DNA of 64,000 bases from Ichthyophis bannanicus (lineage: Eukaryota > Chordata > Amphibia > Gymnophiona > Ichthyophiidae). The notes under the pieces were generated by a model. The model was not told the DNA's origin. It searched no databases and saw nothing but the letters and a program-made list of their open reading frames with translations. Made by a program: the position numbers and the translations under genes. Location: positions 916,680,235-916,744,234 of the forward strand of contig CM066035.1 of the NCBI GenBank assembly GCA_033557465.1, in the 5' to 3' direction. This document shows positions 18,201 through 28,332 of this stretch, piece by piece; within the stretch, counting starts at the first letter, position 1, and every line of letters starts with the position of its first letter.

Positions 18201-20823
18201 GAACACAGGATCTGATGCAAGAGATAAGGATGTTGAAGCCACTTAGCAATAGTGATTATAGCATGATCGTGTTTAATTTAATAAATGGAAGAAGGATGGA
18301 AAGGAAATCCACAGTACTACCTTTTAACTTTGAAAAAGAAGGCTATGGTAAATTAAGGAAAATAGTTAAGAAAAAACTAAGAGGAGCAGCTGCAAAGTTT
18401 AAAGATTTATTTCAAGCATGGACATTGTTTAAAAATACTATCTTGGAAGCCCAGACCAGATGTATTTCATGCTTTAAGAAAAGTAGAAGGAAAGCCAAAA
18501 AACTGCCAGCATGGTTTTGCCCTGGTGAAAAGCGATATAAAAATCCAGCCAAATAAAGCCAAGGACAGAGAGGCTGTTGTAGCCAAAAAAGCATCTTTCA
18601 GCAAATGGAAAAAGGAGCCAAATGATGAAAACAGGAAACAACATAAGCACTGGCAAGTTAGATGCAAGGCAAGCAAAGAGAGAATTTAAAAAGAAACTTA
18701 CTGTGAAAGCAAAAATGCATAATAAAAATTTCAAGTCCATTCATAGCAAGAAACCTGTGAGAGAGTCAGTTGGACTATAAGATGAAAGAGGGGTAAAAGG
18801 GGAGGACACTAAGGGAGGACAAGATCATAGCAGAGAGATTGAATGAATTCTTCACTTTGGTCTTTACTGAAGAAGATGTAGGGAAGTTACCCATGCCTGA
18901 AATGGTATTTAAGGGTGATATGTAGGAAGAATTGAAAGAAATATTGATACAGGAAAGATGTATTACAACTATTTGATAAACTGAAGAGTAGTAAATCACC
19001 TGGACCGGATGGCATACATCCGAGGGTGTCAAAAGAACTGAAAGATGAGATTGCAGAATAGAGGAATAGCTTAGTGGTTAGAGCAACTGCCTAGTACCCA
19101 GAATATCAAGGGTTTGATTCCCACTGGCACTCCTTGTGACCTTAGTAAGTCACTTTACTCTCCATTGCCTCAGAAGAAAAGGCCTGACAATCAATTTCCA
19201 GTGATGCATTGCCAAGAAAACTCAGAGGCAGCTGGGTCACCAGGAGTCAGCACTGACTTGATGGCACTAAAAAAACAAAAATGTAAATCACCTGGACCGG
19301 ATGGTATACATTCAAGGATACTGAAAGATGAGATTACAGATTACTGTAGTTCCTGAAGATTGGAGAATGGCCAATGTAACACCTGTTTTTAAAAAGGGTT
19401 CCAGAGGTGATCCATGAAACTACAGACCAGTGAGCCTGACGTCAATACCAGGCAAAATGGTAGAAACCATTATAAAGAATAAAATTACTGAACATGTAGA
19501 TAGTCATGGTTTAATGGGAGAAATCCAACATGAAATTAGCTAAGGAAAGTCTTGTCTTACTAATCTGTTATATTTTTTTTGAAAGTGTGAATAAACAGGT
19601 AGACAGAGGTGAGCCGGTTGATATAGTGTACCTGGATTTTCAGAAAGCCTTTGACAAGGTCCCTCATGAAAGACAAAATTAAAAAGTCATGGAATAGGAG
19701 GCAGTATACTATTGTGGATCAGGAACTTGTTAAAAGATAGAAAACAGAGAGTAGGGCTAAATGGCCAATTTTCTCAATGGAGAAAGGTGAATAGTGGAGT
19801 ACCCCAGGGATCTGTGATGGACCTGTTGCTTTTCAACATATTCATAAATGACCTGGAAATGGGAATAATGAATGAGGTGATCAAATTTGCAGATGACACA
19901 AAATGCAAGAGGTTTGTGAAAAATTGCAAGAAGACCTTGATAAATTGAAAGACTGGATGTTCAAATGGAAGATAAAATTAAATGTGGACAAGTGAAAAGT
20001 TATGCACCTAGGAAAGAACAACCGAAACTATGGTTACACGATGCAAGGTTCCACATTAGGAACTACAAGCCAGGAAAAAGATTAAGTGTCATCGTGGTTA
20101 AAATGTTGAAACCCTCCGCCCAGTGTGCAGTGGCGGCCAAGAAAGCAAATAGAATGCTAGGAATCATAATGAAAGGAATAGAGAATAAAATCAAGGATAT
20201 TATAATTCCATGGTGTGACCGCACCTTGAATATTGTGTGCAATTCTGGTCACCATATCTTAGAAAGGATATAGCAGAATTAGAAAAAGTACAGAGAAGAG
20301 CCACCAACATGATAAAGGGGATGGAAGGATACCCCTATAAGAAAAGGCTTAAAAGGTTAGGGCTTTTCAACTTGGAAAAGTGATGGTTGAGGGGAGATTT
20401 GATAGAGGTCTATAAATTAATGAATAGAATGGAATGGGTAAACATAGATCAGTTGTTTATGCCATCATAAGTAGAAAGACTAGGGGACATGCATTGAAGC
20501 CAATAAGAGAAAATATTTTTTCACTCAACGCGCAATCAAACTCTGAAATTTGTTACTGGGGGATGTAATAAGAGCTGTTAGGGTAACTGGGTTTAAACAA
20601 GATTTGGATAAGTTCCTGGAGGAAAGGTCCCTAAACCATTTTTAAAGAGTATCCAGGAAATCCACTGCTTGCCCTGAGACGAGAATTGTGGAACCTGTGT
20701 GCCTTTTTGGGAACCTGCTAGGTACTTGTGACCTGGATAGCCCACTGTTGGAAACAGGATACTGGACTTGATGGACCTTGGTCTGACCCAGTATGGCATT
20801 CCTTATTTTCATGTGTTCTTATG
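18201..20823 (+). mobile_element. CR1 family A LINE, decayed, with SINE insertion
   Basis: Collinear with the better CR1 at 28,333-31,327. It has the endonuclease C-terminus (SNSDYSMIVFNLI), basic linker (SRRKAKKLPAWF), RT (SPGPDGIHSRILK, QKAFDKVPHE, VNSGVPQGSVMDLLLFN, KFADDTK), then the C-terminus ([22 protein letters not shown] in another frame) and the 3' UTR ending 'ggtctgacccagtatggc' near 20,800. Many stops and frameshifts occur. A SINE with flanking CR1 duplications interrupts it at 19,058-19,282. Confidence 0.9.
19058..19282 (+). mobile_element. tRNA-headed SINE, family 3, inserted in CR1
   Basis: The head 'gaggaatagcttagtggtta' and 'ggtttgattcccactggc' gives clear A- and B-box regions. 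The body has 'cattgccaagaaaactc' and 'ggtcaccaggagtcagc', ending in a short A-rich tail. It matches the copy at 2,738. Flanks 18,991-19,057 and 19,283-19,340 are two diverged copies of the same CR1 RT segment. Confidence 0.85.
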
Positions 20824-22513
20824 TCTCAACTAGCAGCCTTCCATGGGTAGCAGGTTCCCAAGGTCTGGGACTACTTCCAGCTCCTTGGGTTGATGGCAGT
20901 GACGATAGTTAGTCCCCTACCCCTAGGCAGATGCTCTTATGAGGCCATTTCAGAGGTCCCTACCTTCCCATTGGGCAAGATTTCAAGATTAATCTTCCCC
21001 GCCCTCTGTCAGTGGTGGCCAGTTTACAGTGCTGGTGTCAGCCAGACATTCTAAAGAAGGGCATGCTCCTGAACAATCCTCCATGGCTCCTCTTATTAAT
21101 GGATATCAGTCTATTCTAGCTGGGGGGCCCATTACAAGAGGCAGATGGCTCAGAGCCATTGGAGCAGTCGGGAAGTGTCATGACCCATCAACTGCCTTGA
21201 GGTGCAAGCCATTATTTATCAATCTTGTGTTTTCATCCCCTGGTTCAGGGTGAAGCCATATGGATCTTCTTGGATAGTGCCTTGGTGGTGGGCATATGCC
21301 AGCAGGCAGGGGGTATGAAGAGTGACAGAGTGTCCCTGGAGATGGCCCTCTTGTTCCCCTGGGTGAAACAAAACTTGCTGACCCTCTTGGTACAATACAT
21401 TGCAGGCATTGACAATGTGGAGGCAGATTATCTCAGTCACCATTCCCTTGATACTGGGGAGAGGGAGTTAGCCCCATCGATGTTCAAGAGGATTCTGGAC
21501 AGCTGGGGTCCTTACTGGATGGATCTGATGATGACCCAGTCCATTTCCAAGGTGTATACATTCTTCAGTTGCTGCAAAGAAATCAGCTCCGAGGTCATTG
21601 TTGCCTTGGTTCAGCCTTGGCTGCAGAAACCATTGTTATATGTGTTTCTGCCATGGCCTCTCATAGGGTGTGTTCTTTGCTGCATAGAGCGCCATATGGA
21701 CCTAGTGATTCTGGTGGTACCGGATTAGCTATGGAGGCTCTGGTTTGCATATCTGATGTGGCTCCTGAGGGGCCCATGTTGCACAAGGGGTCAGTCCTGT
21801 TGGACGATCCTGCTCTCTTCTCATTTATGGCTTGCCTCTTGAGAGGTGATGCCTAGTATGTAAGGGCTATTCTTCGGCCATGGTTTCCACATTCTTGAAG
21901 GTGAAGGGCGGTACAACCTGCCTCGCCTACATGCACATCTGGTGTCTGAGTGTTGGTGTCCCGAGCTTCCCAGGATGGTGGATTTGCCCTCTTTGTTCAT
22001 CTTCCTTCAGCATGACCTTGATAAGGGATTGTCCCTCTGTTTATTGAGGGTTTAGGTTGCAACCTTATCATGGTTTAGAGAACTAGCCCACTGGAGTTAT
22101 AGCTTTGGTACTTCCTACTTGTCTGGACTAGTCTCGCAGGACAAACTGGAAGGTGACATTTTACTTACTAGATGATACCCAGATCAGTCCAGGACCCACC
22201 CTTGCGCTCTGCTATTTTACTCTACGGTTTGGCCCTGCAGACTTATACCCTTCCTGACAGACCTTCTGCCCTAAGATTATCCTGTTCATAGTTGAGGTTG
22301 TATGTGGTCAGGGGTCCTTGACCATGTGAGTGGGTATACTGAAGTGTTTCCTTAGCTGCATCAGCAGGAGTAGCAGTGATGATGTCACAAGAAGTTTCTA
22401 GTATTTTCTTTGTCTCTACCTCTGCTGGTAGGGGAACACAACCCCTTCTTGTCTGGACTAGTATAGCAGGACTCCAGGAAAGGACATTATCTGATAAGTA
22501 AAATGTCACCTTA
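20824..22513 (+). mobile_element. DIRS-type element, 3' half (RNase H, recombinase remnants, terminal repeat)
   Basis: Follows the CR1 tail directly. It carries an RNase H-like part and a decayed downstream part, then a terminal region with a perfect 16-bp inverted repeat (22,152-22,167 and 22,495-22,510) and a direct repeat ('cttgtctggactagt' near 22,120 and 22,448). This arrangement fits the split/inverted termini of DIRS elements. The family differs from the DIRS copies at 11.6 and 43.6 kb. Confidence 0.65.
21225..21728 (+). pseudogene. DIRS RNase H-like segment
   Basis: A 167-codon frame with IFLDSALVVGICQQAGG (RNase H 'D...A..Y...GG' region), LLVQYIAGIDNVEADYLSH (the 'GKENTLADALSR' equivalent) and PSMFKRILDSWGPYWMDLM (the 'WG.PDVDLMAS' equivalent). 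The order is that of DIRS/Gypsy RNase H followed by the DIRS linker. The recombinase that should follow is not in an open frame; a shift near 21,570 moves the reading to another frame. Confidence 0.7.
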
Positions 22514-23700
22514 CTATGCAGATGACATCTTGCTACTATCTCACATTGATTCACTCGCCTCAGATCTATCCTTCATTAAATACATTTATAATTCCATATC
22601 CTTTTGGTTCCGATCCAGTTATTTAAAACTGAATCCCAACAAAACCTTTGCTATTTGGTTTACTGTTGTTCCGACATTCCTAGATCCTCCATTGACGTTA
22701 TCTACATTCAACTTATTTCCACCCTTTAGTATTTAGGCTTAATCCTGGATACAGATCTCTTATCACAGTTGATCAGTTCCATAGTGCAAAAGTTCTTTTA
22801 TGTTCTACAACAATGTTGTACAGTTCACCCATTTCTAGATTCCTCCTCACTAACTTCTTTTTTTCTTAAAACATGTAATTTCTCAGTTAGACTACTGTAA
22901 TACAATCTATGCCAGAATTCCCCTTTCTGAAATGAAATGTCTAAAACCTATCTAGAATACTGCCATCTTATGCCAAAACATCAGACCACATTACGCCTCT
23001 TTTAAAACATCATCACTGGCTCCCTGTTTGCTACTGTGTTCAATTTAAAGTCTTAACCCTTGCACATAAAGTTCTTCATTCTGGGATGCTAGCCAATTTT
23101 TTTCTCTTTTCTCACCTTTCACACTCCTCCCGGAATATTATGGTCATTACATAATAGCAAAATTCATGTTCTCCCACCTTCTAAAACCAGACTCGAATCT
23201 ACCTGTCATTCAGCTTTCTTTTTCTGTATTTCCATCCTCTGTAACTCTCTACCCCTACAATTTCATTTAGAGTTCCCCTACTGCACGTTTAAATCACAAT
23301 TAAAAGTTTGCTATTACAACAAGCTTTTGGGACCTTTATGCCGTAGTTTCTACCTTTTCTTCATTCTGTCCTGTCAAATAGACCAAGAGACCAGAGTTCG
23401 ATTCCAACTAACACTCCTTGTGGCCTTGGGCAAATCACTTAACTTGGATTTTTCTGAGGCAATGGAGGGTTATCAATGTTCCTGTTTAATGTACATGATC
23501 AAGTACAATGTATAAGTCAAAGTGTAATGTACAAGACAATGCCAACTGCTTTGACAGAAACGATAAAGCGGTATAAAAAACTTGTTAAATAAATAAATGG
23601 AAAATAACTCAATTTATTTATTTTTTATTTTAACTTTTTTAAATAATTGTAAATTACTTTGCCTGTATAAGAAAGGCGGTATATAAAGTTTTAATACACA
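22514..23700 (+). mobile_element. L2-like LINE, C-terminal RT part and 3' end, with SINE insertion
   Basis: Begins at the RT catalytic site (SPYYADDILLLSH). It follows with SFWFRSSYLKLNPNKTFAIWF and a heavily broken C-terminal region that still shows the L2 order (KTYLEYCHLM, TLRLF.NIITGSLF in shifted frames). The 3' UTR is interrupted by a SINE at about 23,381-23,600 and resumes with 'aaattactttgcctgtataa' and 'ggcggtatataaag', a typical L2 3' end. It is 5' truncated at the junction with the DIRS. Confidence 0.75.
23381..23600 (+). mobile_element. tRNA-headed SINE, family 1 (L2-like tail)
   Basis: 'gagttcgattccaac' and 'gggcaaatcacttaac' form the end of the tRNA-like head; the 5' end is truncated. 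The tail ends with 'tgctttgacagaaacgataa', 'agcggtataaaaaa' and (AAAT)n, matching the 59,310-59,505 copy. It is flanked by AAATA on both sides within the L2, a possible short target duplication. Confidence 0.75.
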
Positions 23701-24305
23701 TAAATATAAATATTGTGTACTTAGCACCTACATAAAATAGATTTTGTAATATTTTGAGAAAATATATCCTGTTTAAAGTATTTTTATGAGAGAGAAGAGG
23801 TATGGATATCCAACCCGGGGTGCAACGAAGAGAGAAACTAATGAGAATAACAGGAGGGGGAACCTGCACGGTGACTCCAAAGTAAAGAGGAAAGATGTGT
23901 TTACCAATGGGTTCCAGGAGAAGCCACCCTACTTCAGATACCTGATTGTGCTATTCCTTTTCAACTAGCTTGTTTGAATTGTGCCAATTTGAATTTTCTG
24001 ATTTTGCCGTTTTGTTCTGCTTTGTAAATATCTTCATTTTGGGAATACACCTAATACAGGTGCTTTAAAAAAAATACCCCCTGGACTACACTGGAGTGTT
24101 GAGCAGTGTGAAGCTTGTCACACTTCATCAAGCTTCAGTCTTTGGAGATTCGGTCTCTCTTACCCACTAAAGCTCTATTTATTCTTTCCAACCCAAGAGA
24201 AGTTGGAAAGAATTATACAAAAGGAGTTGAGAATGTCTCTTTGCCTGGTGGCAAAGTAGCTCTCCAGAATTGTTTTGGAATGGGATCAAACTGGTAAAAA
24301 GACAC
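23701..24305. other. Unassigned sequence
   Basis: AT-rich; no recognisable repeat or gene. Confidence 0.4.
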
Positions 24306-24307
24306 AT

Positions 24308-24750
24308 CAGGCCTGATATTCAAAGGATTTATGCTCTTAACTTTGAGAAGTATGCTCCTAAATTGGCCTCTTTGAAAATTTACTAGAGCTGAGTTCCTAA
24401 ATTCTTTCTTAAAATTTCACTAAACTCCTAAGTTTAAAAGCATAAAAAGTGGGTGGCAATGAGGGGGAATTAGGATGGTGAAAAAAAGGTTAGGAGCTTA
24501 GCACTAATTTTCAGCACTAGGCACCTAATATTAGGCTCATAAATATTAAGCTCCTAAATAAGAATGAATTGTCAACTAAAAACTTAGGGGCCTGTTTGCT
24601 AAAGGTTTTTTTCCCATTTTGTGCCTATGGGGAAAATGCTCAGTAGACAGGCCCTTTGGTCTCATAATTGTGGCTGAAAATATGGCACACATTTGGGAGC
24701 TTAACTTAGGAGACTGAATTTAGGAGCTCAGGTTTTTTGGATATAGGACC
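24308..24750. mobile_element. AT-rich MITE with imperfect terminal inverted repeats, nested fragment
   Basis: The left end 'ggcctgatattcaaagg' and the complement of the right end 'gggtcctatatccaaaa' are similar. The interior consists of repeated 'ttaggagct' and 'ctcctaaat' blocks in both orientations. A second short MITE-like piece (about 24,590-24,655, 'ggggcctgtttgctaaag' facing 'agtagacaggccc') is nested inside. Confidence 0.5.
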
Positions 24751-24881
24751 CATTGAGTTTAAAAAGGGTTCTGATTTGAACAGAGGTTCCAGAGAAATAA
24801 TCCCCCCACCCTCAAAGAATGGGCCAATGCATTTTTATGGAAGAAGGATTCTCAGCTTCTGTAGCATAGATACTTAACATA

Positions 24882-25458
24882 CAGAGGCTCATTCCACCCC
24901 AGATGTACACCCCCTCTGTACGTCCGGTTTGAAGCGGACATACAGAGGAGATCGCGATTCTGATCCTGCAGAGCACGTCTAGCCCCGTGGGACCAGAATC
25001 GCGAACAGCCGTGTACTTGCAGGCCGGGACTGCGATTCAGCCTGGCCTGCACTTACAGGGAATGCCCGACTAACTCAGTCAGGACTTTACAATGGAGCTG
25101 CGGCACCATGGCACCGCAGCTCCATTGTAAAGCTGTGATCCGCCGGCTCAACAAAGATTTTCCCCGCAGCCTGACCCCCAATCCGGCCTCCTAAGGCCAG
25201 GGTCGGGCTGCGTGGAAAGTCCTCGGGGCTCCCTTGGCCCCATCTGTGCCCCGGGCCTGCCAAAAAAAACATCCAGGACGGCGACCGCCCACCACCTGCC
25301 CTAACTCCGCCCCAATCCACCCCTTCCCTGCCCCCTTCTAACCTCCCTGTTCAACTGGTGGGGAGATTAGACGACGATGAGGAGGGCACGAATAGCGGAG
25401 ATGGACGTCCCACTGGGGCGTCCATCCCTGCTATTCGTGGGACAGAATTGGGCCCACA
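24882..25458. mobile_element. GC-rich foldback MITE, copy 1
   Basis: Built of successive hairpins, for example 'caatggagctgcggc' facing 'gccgcagctccattg'-type sequence at about 25,091-25,132 and 'gacgtcccac' facing 'gggcgtcc' at about 25,405-25,427. It shares block order and wording with 58,036-58,729 ('tcgcgattctgatcc', 'gcctggcctgcac', 'gactaactcagtcagg', 'atccctgctattcgtgg'). Ends resemble the other copy's termini (CTCATTCC and its partner CAATTCTGTCC). The exact ends and target duplication are unclear. Confidence 0.7.
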
Positions 25459-25479
25459 GTGAAACATAACAGTTACGGA

Positions 25480-25775
25480 ATTCTTTCTTTCAAAATCCCC
25501 CTTTCTGTTCTCTACTTACTCAATCCCCCAAACTGCCCCATCTCCAAAACATACTCTCTCACAACTGCCCTACCAACCCACCAAATGCCCCCACCCTAAA
25601 CAAAATACCCCCACACAAGTGTCTCATCACTCTGAAGGCTGCCCAACCCTCTAAAACTAACTCCATGTAACAGTTCCACCACTTTACAAACTGTCCCTCC
25701 TTCAAAAATAACCCCTCTTCTCTGCACACTGCCCTTCCACTAAAAAGACTCCTTAACAACTGCCCTATTCCCATT
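25480..25775. repeat. C-rich degenerate minisatellite, left part
   Basis: Repeats of a 'caactgccc.accctcaaaa' type unit of about 30-35 bp. The same unit resumes at about 26,925-27,215 after the CR1 and short repeat, so the two parts are probably one array split by insertion. Confidence 0.6.
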
Positions 25776-26695
25776 TATGTTAGTAATATTGCAGAAGGGC
25801 TACTGAGTAAGGTTTGCCTCTTTGTAGATGATACCAAAATCTGTGATAGAGTAGACACCCAGGAAGGAGTGGATAACATGAGGACAGATCTAGCTAAGCC
25901 CGAAGAATGGTCAAGACTTTGGTAGCTGAGATTTAATGCTAAAAAATCCATGGTCATGCATTTGGGCTGGAAAATCCAAGGGAGCGGTACAGTATAGGGG
26001 GTGAAGTACTTCTATACATGAAAGAAGAGCAGGACCTGGGCGTGATTGTTTCTGATGATCTTAAAAGGTGACGGCAAAAGTCAGAAGGATGCTTGAGTGC
26101 ATAGGGAGAGGAATGGCCAGCAGGAAAAAGGAGATGATAGTGCCTTTGTACAAGTCTTTGGTAAGACTTCATTTGGAGTATTGTGTGCAATTCTTGAGAC
26201 CATACCTTCAAAAGGATGTAAAGAGAATGGAGATTGTGCAGAGAGTGACTACCAAATGGTCAGTGGTTTTCATTATAAGACATATGGGAACATACTTCAA
26301 GATCTCAATATGTATACTTTAGAGGAAAGGTGGGATAGATGAGTTATGATAGAGATATTTAAATAAATGCACAGGACATGGCATAAATGTACAGGAGGAG
26401 AGCCTCTTTCAATCAAAAGAAAGCTCTGCAATGAGGGGGCATAGGATGAAGGTGAAAGAGGATAGACCCAGGAGTAATATGCAGAAATATTTCTTTATGG
26501 AAAGAGTGGTAGATGCATGGAATAGTCTCCCAGTGGAGGTGATAGAGACGAGGACAATATCTGAATTCAAGAAAGCATGAGACCAACACATAAGATCTCT
26601 AAAGGGAAAAACCAGACTATAGTAGTTGATATGGAATGGCAGATTTGATAAGACATATGTCCTTTTTCTGCCATCATGTTTCTGTTTCTAAAACT
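25776..26695 (+). mobile_element. CR1-like LINE, family B, RT C-terminus and 3' UTR
   Basis: The first readable motif is LFVDDTK (the FADDTK catalytic block with V replacing A), then [52 protein letters not shown] and a KYFF.ERVVDAWNSLPVEV stretch. The 3' end is the family B type also seen at 1,011-1,320. Stops and shifts are frequent. It is 5' truncated just before the catalytic motif, where it meets the minisatellite. Confidence 0.85.
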
Positions 26696-26714
26696 GTCGT
26701 GTTTAACTCTCCCA

Positions 26715-26880
26715 CTACTAATAATCATTTGTATAGCACTACAAGACATATGCAGTGCTGTACCAACATATGTAAAAGACAGCCCCTGCTCATCAGAGCT
26801 TACAATCTAGTCAAGACAGATAACACAACAGCTGAGGGTAAGGATAAATCTAAGGAAAAGGTAAGGAAACACATGGGAGA
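26715..26880 (-). mobile_element. Short interspersed repeat, inverted copy of the 1,440-1,640 type
   Basis: Contains 'cactacaagacatatgcag', 'tgctgtac' and 'cctgctcatcagagctta', the complement of the module at 1,440-1,640. Confidence 0.55.
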
Positions 26881-26924
26881 CTAAGTGAATCAGGATCAAA
26901 AAGTGGCCTTAAAGAGACTGCTTT

Positions 26925-27215
26925 GCTGCCTTCTGCATTTGCCCCACCATCCTTCAAACTGCTACCACTCCAAAAACTACCCTTACAACAGCCATGCCAT
27001 CTTGCAAACTGCCCCAACCACAAAAGATCCTCCTGCAATTATCCCACCCTCAAAAATTCTATCCATGCAACTGCCCCACCCCTAAAATCTCCCCACTGCT
27101 CCTCCCTCACCATCCTGAAAACTACCGCCACCCCCAAAACGACCTCTTTCTATTTGTCCTCACTCCCCAAAACTATGTTCCCTGGAAATGCCCCACCATC
27201 CCCAGAGCTCCCCCC
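26925..27215. repeat. C-rich degenerate minisatellite, right part
   Basis: Continues the 'caactgccccacccctaaaa' type unit found at 25,480-25,775. ORFs in this segment are composition artefacts. Confidence 0.6.
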
Positions 27216-27239
27216 CTCAAGACACAACACTTGCACAGC

Positions 27240-27325
27240 ATACATAGAACAAACACACATACACACACACACAAACACATGCATACCCGCCCCCCCCCCC
27301 CACACACACACAGACACAGGGATAA
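27240..27325. repeat. (CA)n with C run
   Basis: CA-rich microsatellite with an internal run of about 12 C residues. Confidence 0.85.
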
Positions 27326-27508
27326 GAAATAATTCCTTAGCTGTGACATACTGTATTTTTAGGCACGTTTCACACTAGCAATAGCTTCTATTGTGAAGCC
27401 CCAGTGGTCTATGTGTTGCTTTATCTGTCCATACACAAACAAATCTGTTCATTTTAACAGAGGGCCACAAATAGCATTAACTTTAAATGCCAGCAGGGAC
27501 CCAGAGTT
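27326..27508. other. Unassigned sequence
   Basis: No recognisable feature. Confidence 0.35.
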
Positions 27509-27509
27509 G

Positions 27510-27735
27510 AAGAGTGACCTAGTGGTTCGGGCAGCTGCTTAGAACTGGAAAAGACCAGGGTTGAAATCCCACTGACATTCCTTGTGGCCCTGGGCAAGCC
27601 ACTTAACCTGCCATTTTGCCTCGAGTACAGACAGATTGTAAGCCCTTTGGGGACAGGGAAATACACACTGTACCTCAATGTAACTCACCTTGAACTTCTT
27701 CTTGAAAAGCATGAGCTAAATAAGTCAGGCAAAAC
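27510..27735 (+). mobile_element. tRNA-headed SINE, family 2, best copy
   Basis: 'gaagagtgacctagtggttc' (A box region), 'gggttgaaatcccactg' (B box region) and 'gggcaagccacttaacc' make up the head. The tail is 'agattgtaagccctttgggg', '...gtacctcaatgtaactc' and 'accttgaacttcttc', ending 'gagctaaataag'. It abuts the 5' end of the CR1 at about 27,738. Confidence 0.8.
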
Positions 27736-27743
27736 CCTCTCGC

Positions 27744-28296
27744 ACCGAGGAAGTTTCTCCAGGGCCATGTGCCCATGAGGGAAGGGTTAGGACAGCCATT
27801 ATAGTTGGTGATTCGATCATTAGGCATGTAGATAGCTGGGTGGCTGGTGGACGTGAGGATCGCCTGGTAACATGCCTGCCTGGTGCGAAGGTAGCGGACC
27901 TCACACGCCACCTAGATAAGGTCTTAGATAGTGCTGGGGAGGAGTCTGCTGTCTTGGTACATGTCGGTACCAATGACATAGGAAAATGTGGTAGGGAGGT
28001 TCTGGAGGCTAAATTTAGGCTTTTAGGTAGGAAGTTGAAATCCAGAACTTCCAGGGTAGCGTTCTCCGAAATGCTTCCTGTTCCACGCGCAGGACCAAAA
28101 AGGCAGGCAGAGCTCCGGAGTCTCAATGCGTGGATGAGACAATGGTGCAGAGATGATGGTTTTGGATTTGTTAGGAACTGGGGAACATTCTGAGGAAAGG
28201 AGGGGCTCTTCCGAAGGGATGGGCTTCACCTTAACTGGGATGGAACCAGGCTGCTGGCATTAACCTTTAAAAAGGAGATAGAGCAGCTTTTAAACT
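27744..28296 (+). pseudogene. CR1 ORF1 esterase domain, partial
   Basis: Encodes a GDSL/SGNH-type esterase as found in CR1 ORF1. VGDSIIRHVD is block I with the serine, VHVGTNDIGK is block III with the N, and RRDGLHLNWDG carries the catalytic D..H block near the C-terminus. One in-frame TGA at 28,191-28,193 replaces what should be Trp (W-G-T-F-W), after which the frame continues to the natural stop TAG at 28,294-28,296. The N-terminal part, normally with a zinc-finger or coiled region, is missing. ORF1 proteins of CR1 bind RNA or lipid; the role of the esterase is not settled. Confidence 0.85.
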
Positions 28297-28332
28297 AGAT
28301 ATTAGGGGAAGCCAACAGTCGCCCAAGAGCGG

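Noticed and set aside
19061..19130. tRNA-like A and B boxes, also at 2,738, 5,290, 27,515 and 59,500
   Set aside because: They lie at the start of dispersed repeats with shared non-tRNA bodies and do not fold into complete tRNAs, so they are SINE heads and not tRNA genes.
26923..27378. Pro/His-rich ORFs of 151 and 112 codons
   Set aside because: Read through a C-rich minisatellite and a CA microsatellite; the composition explains them.
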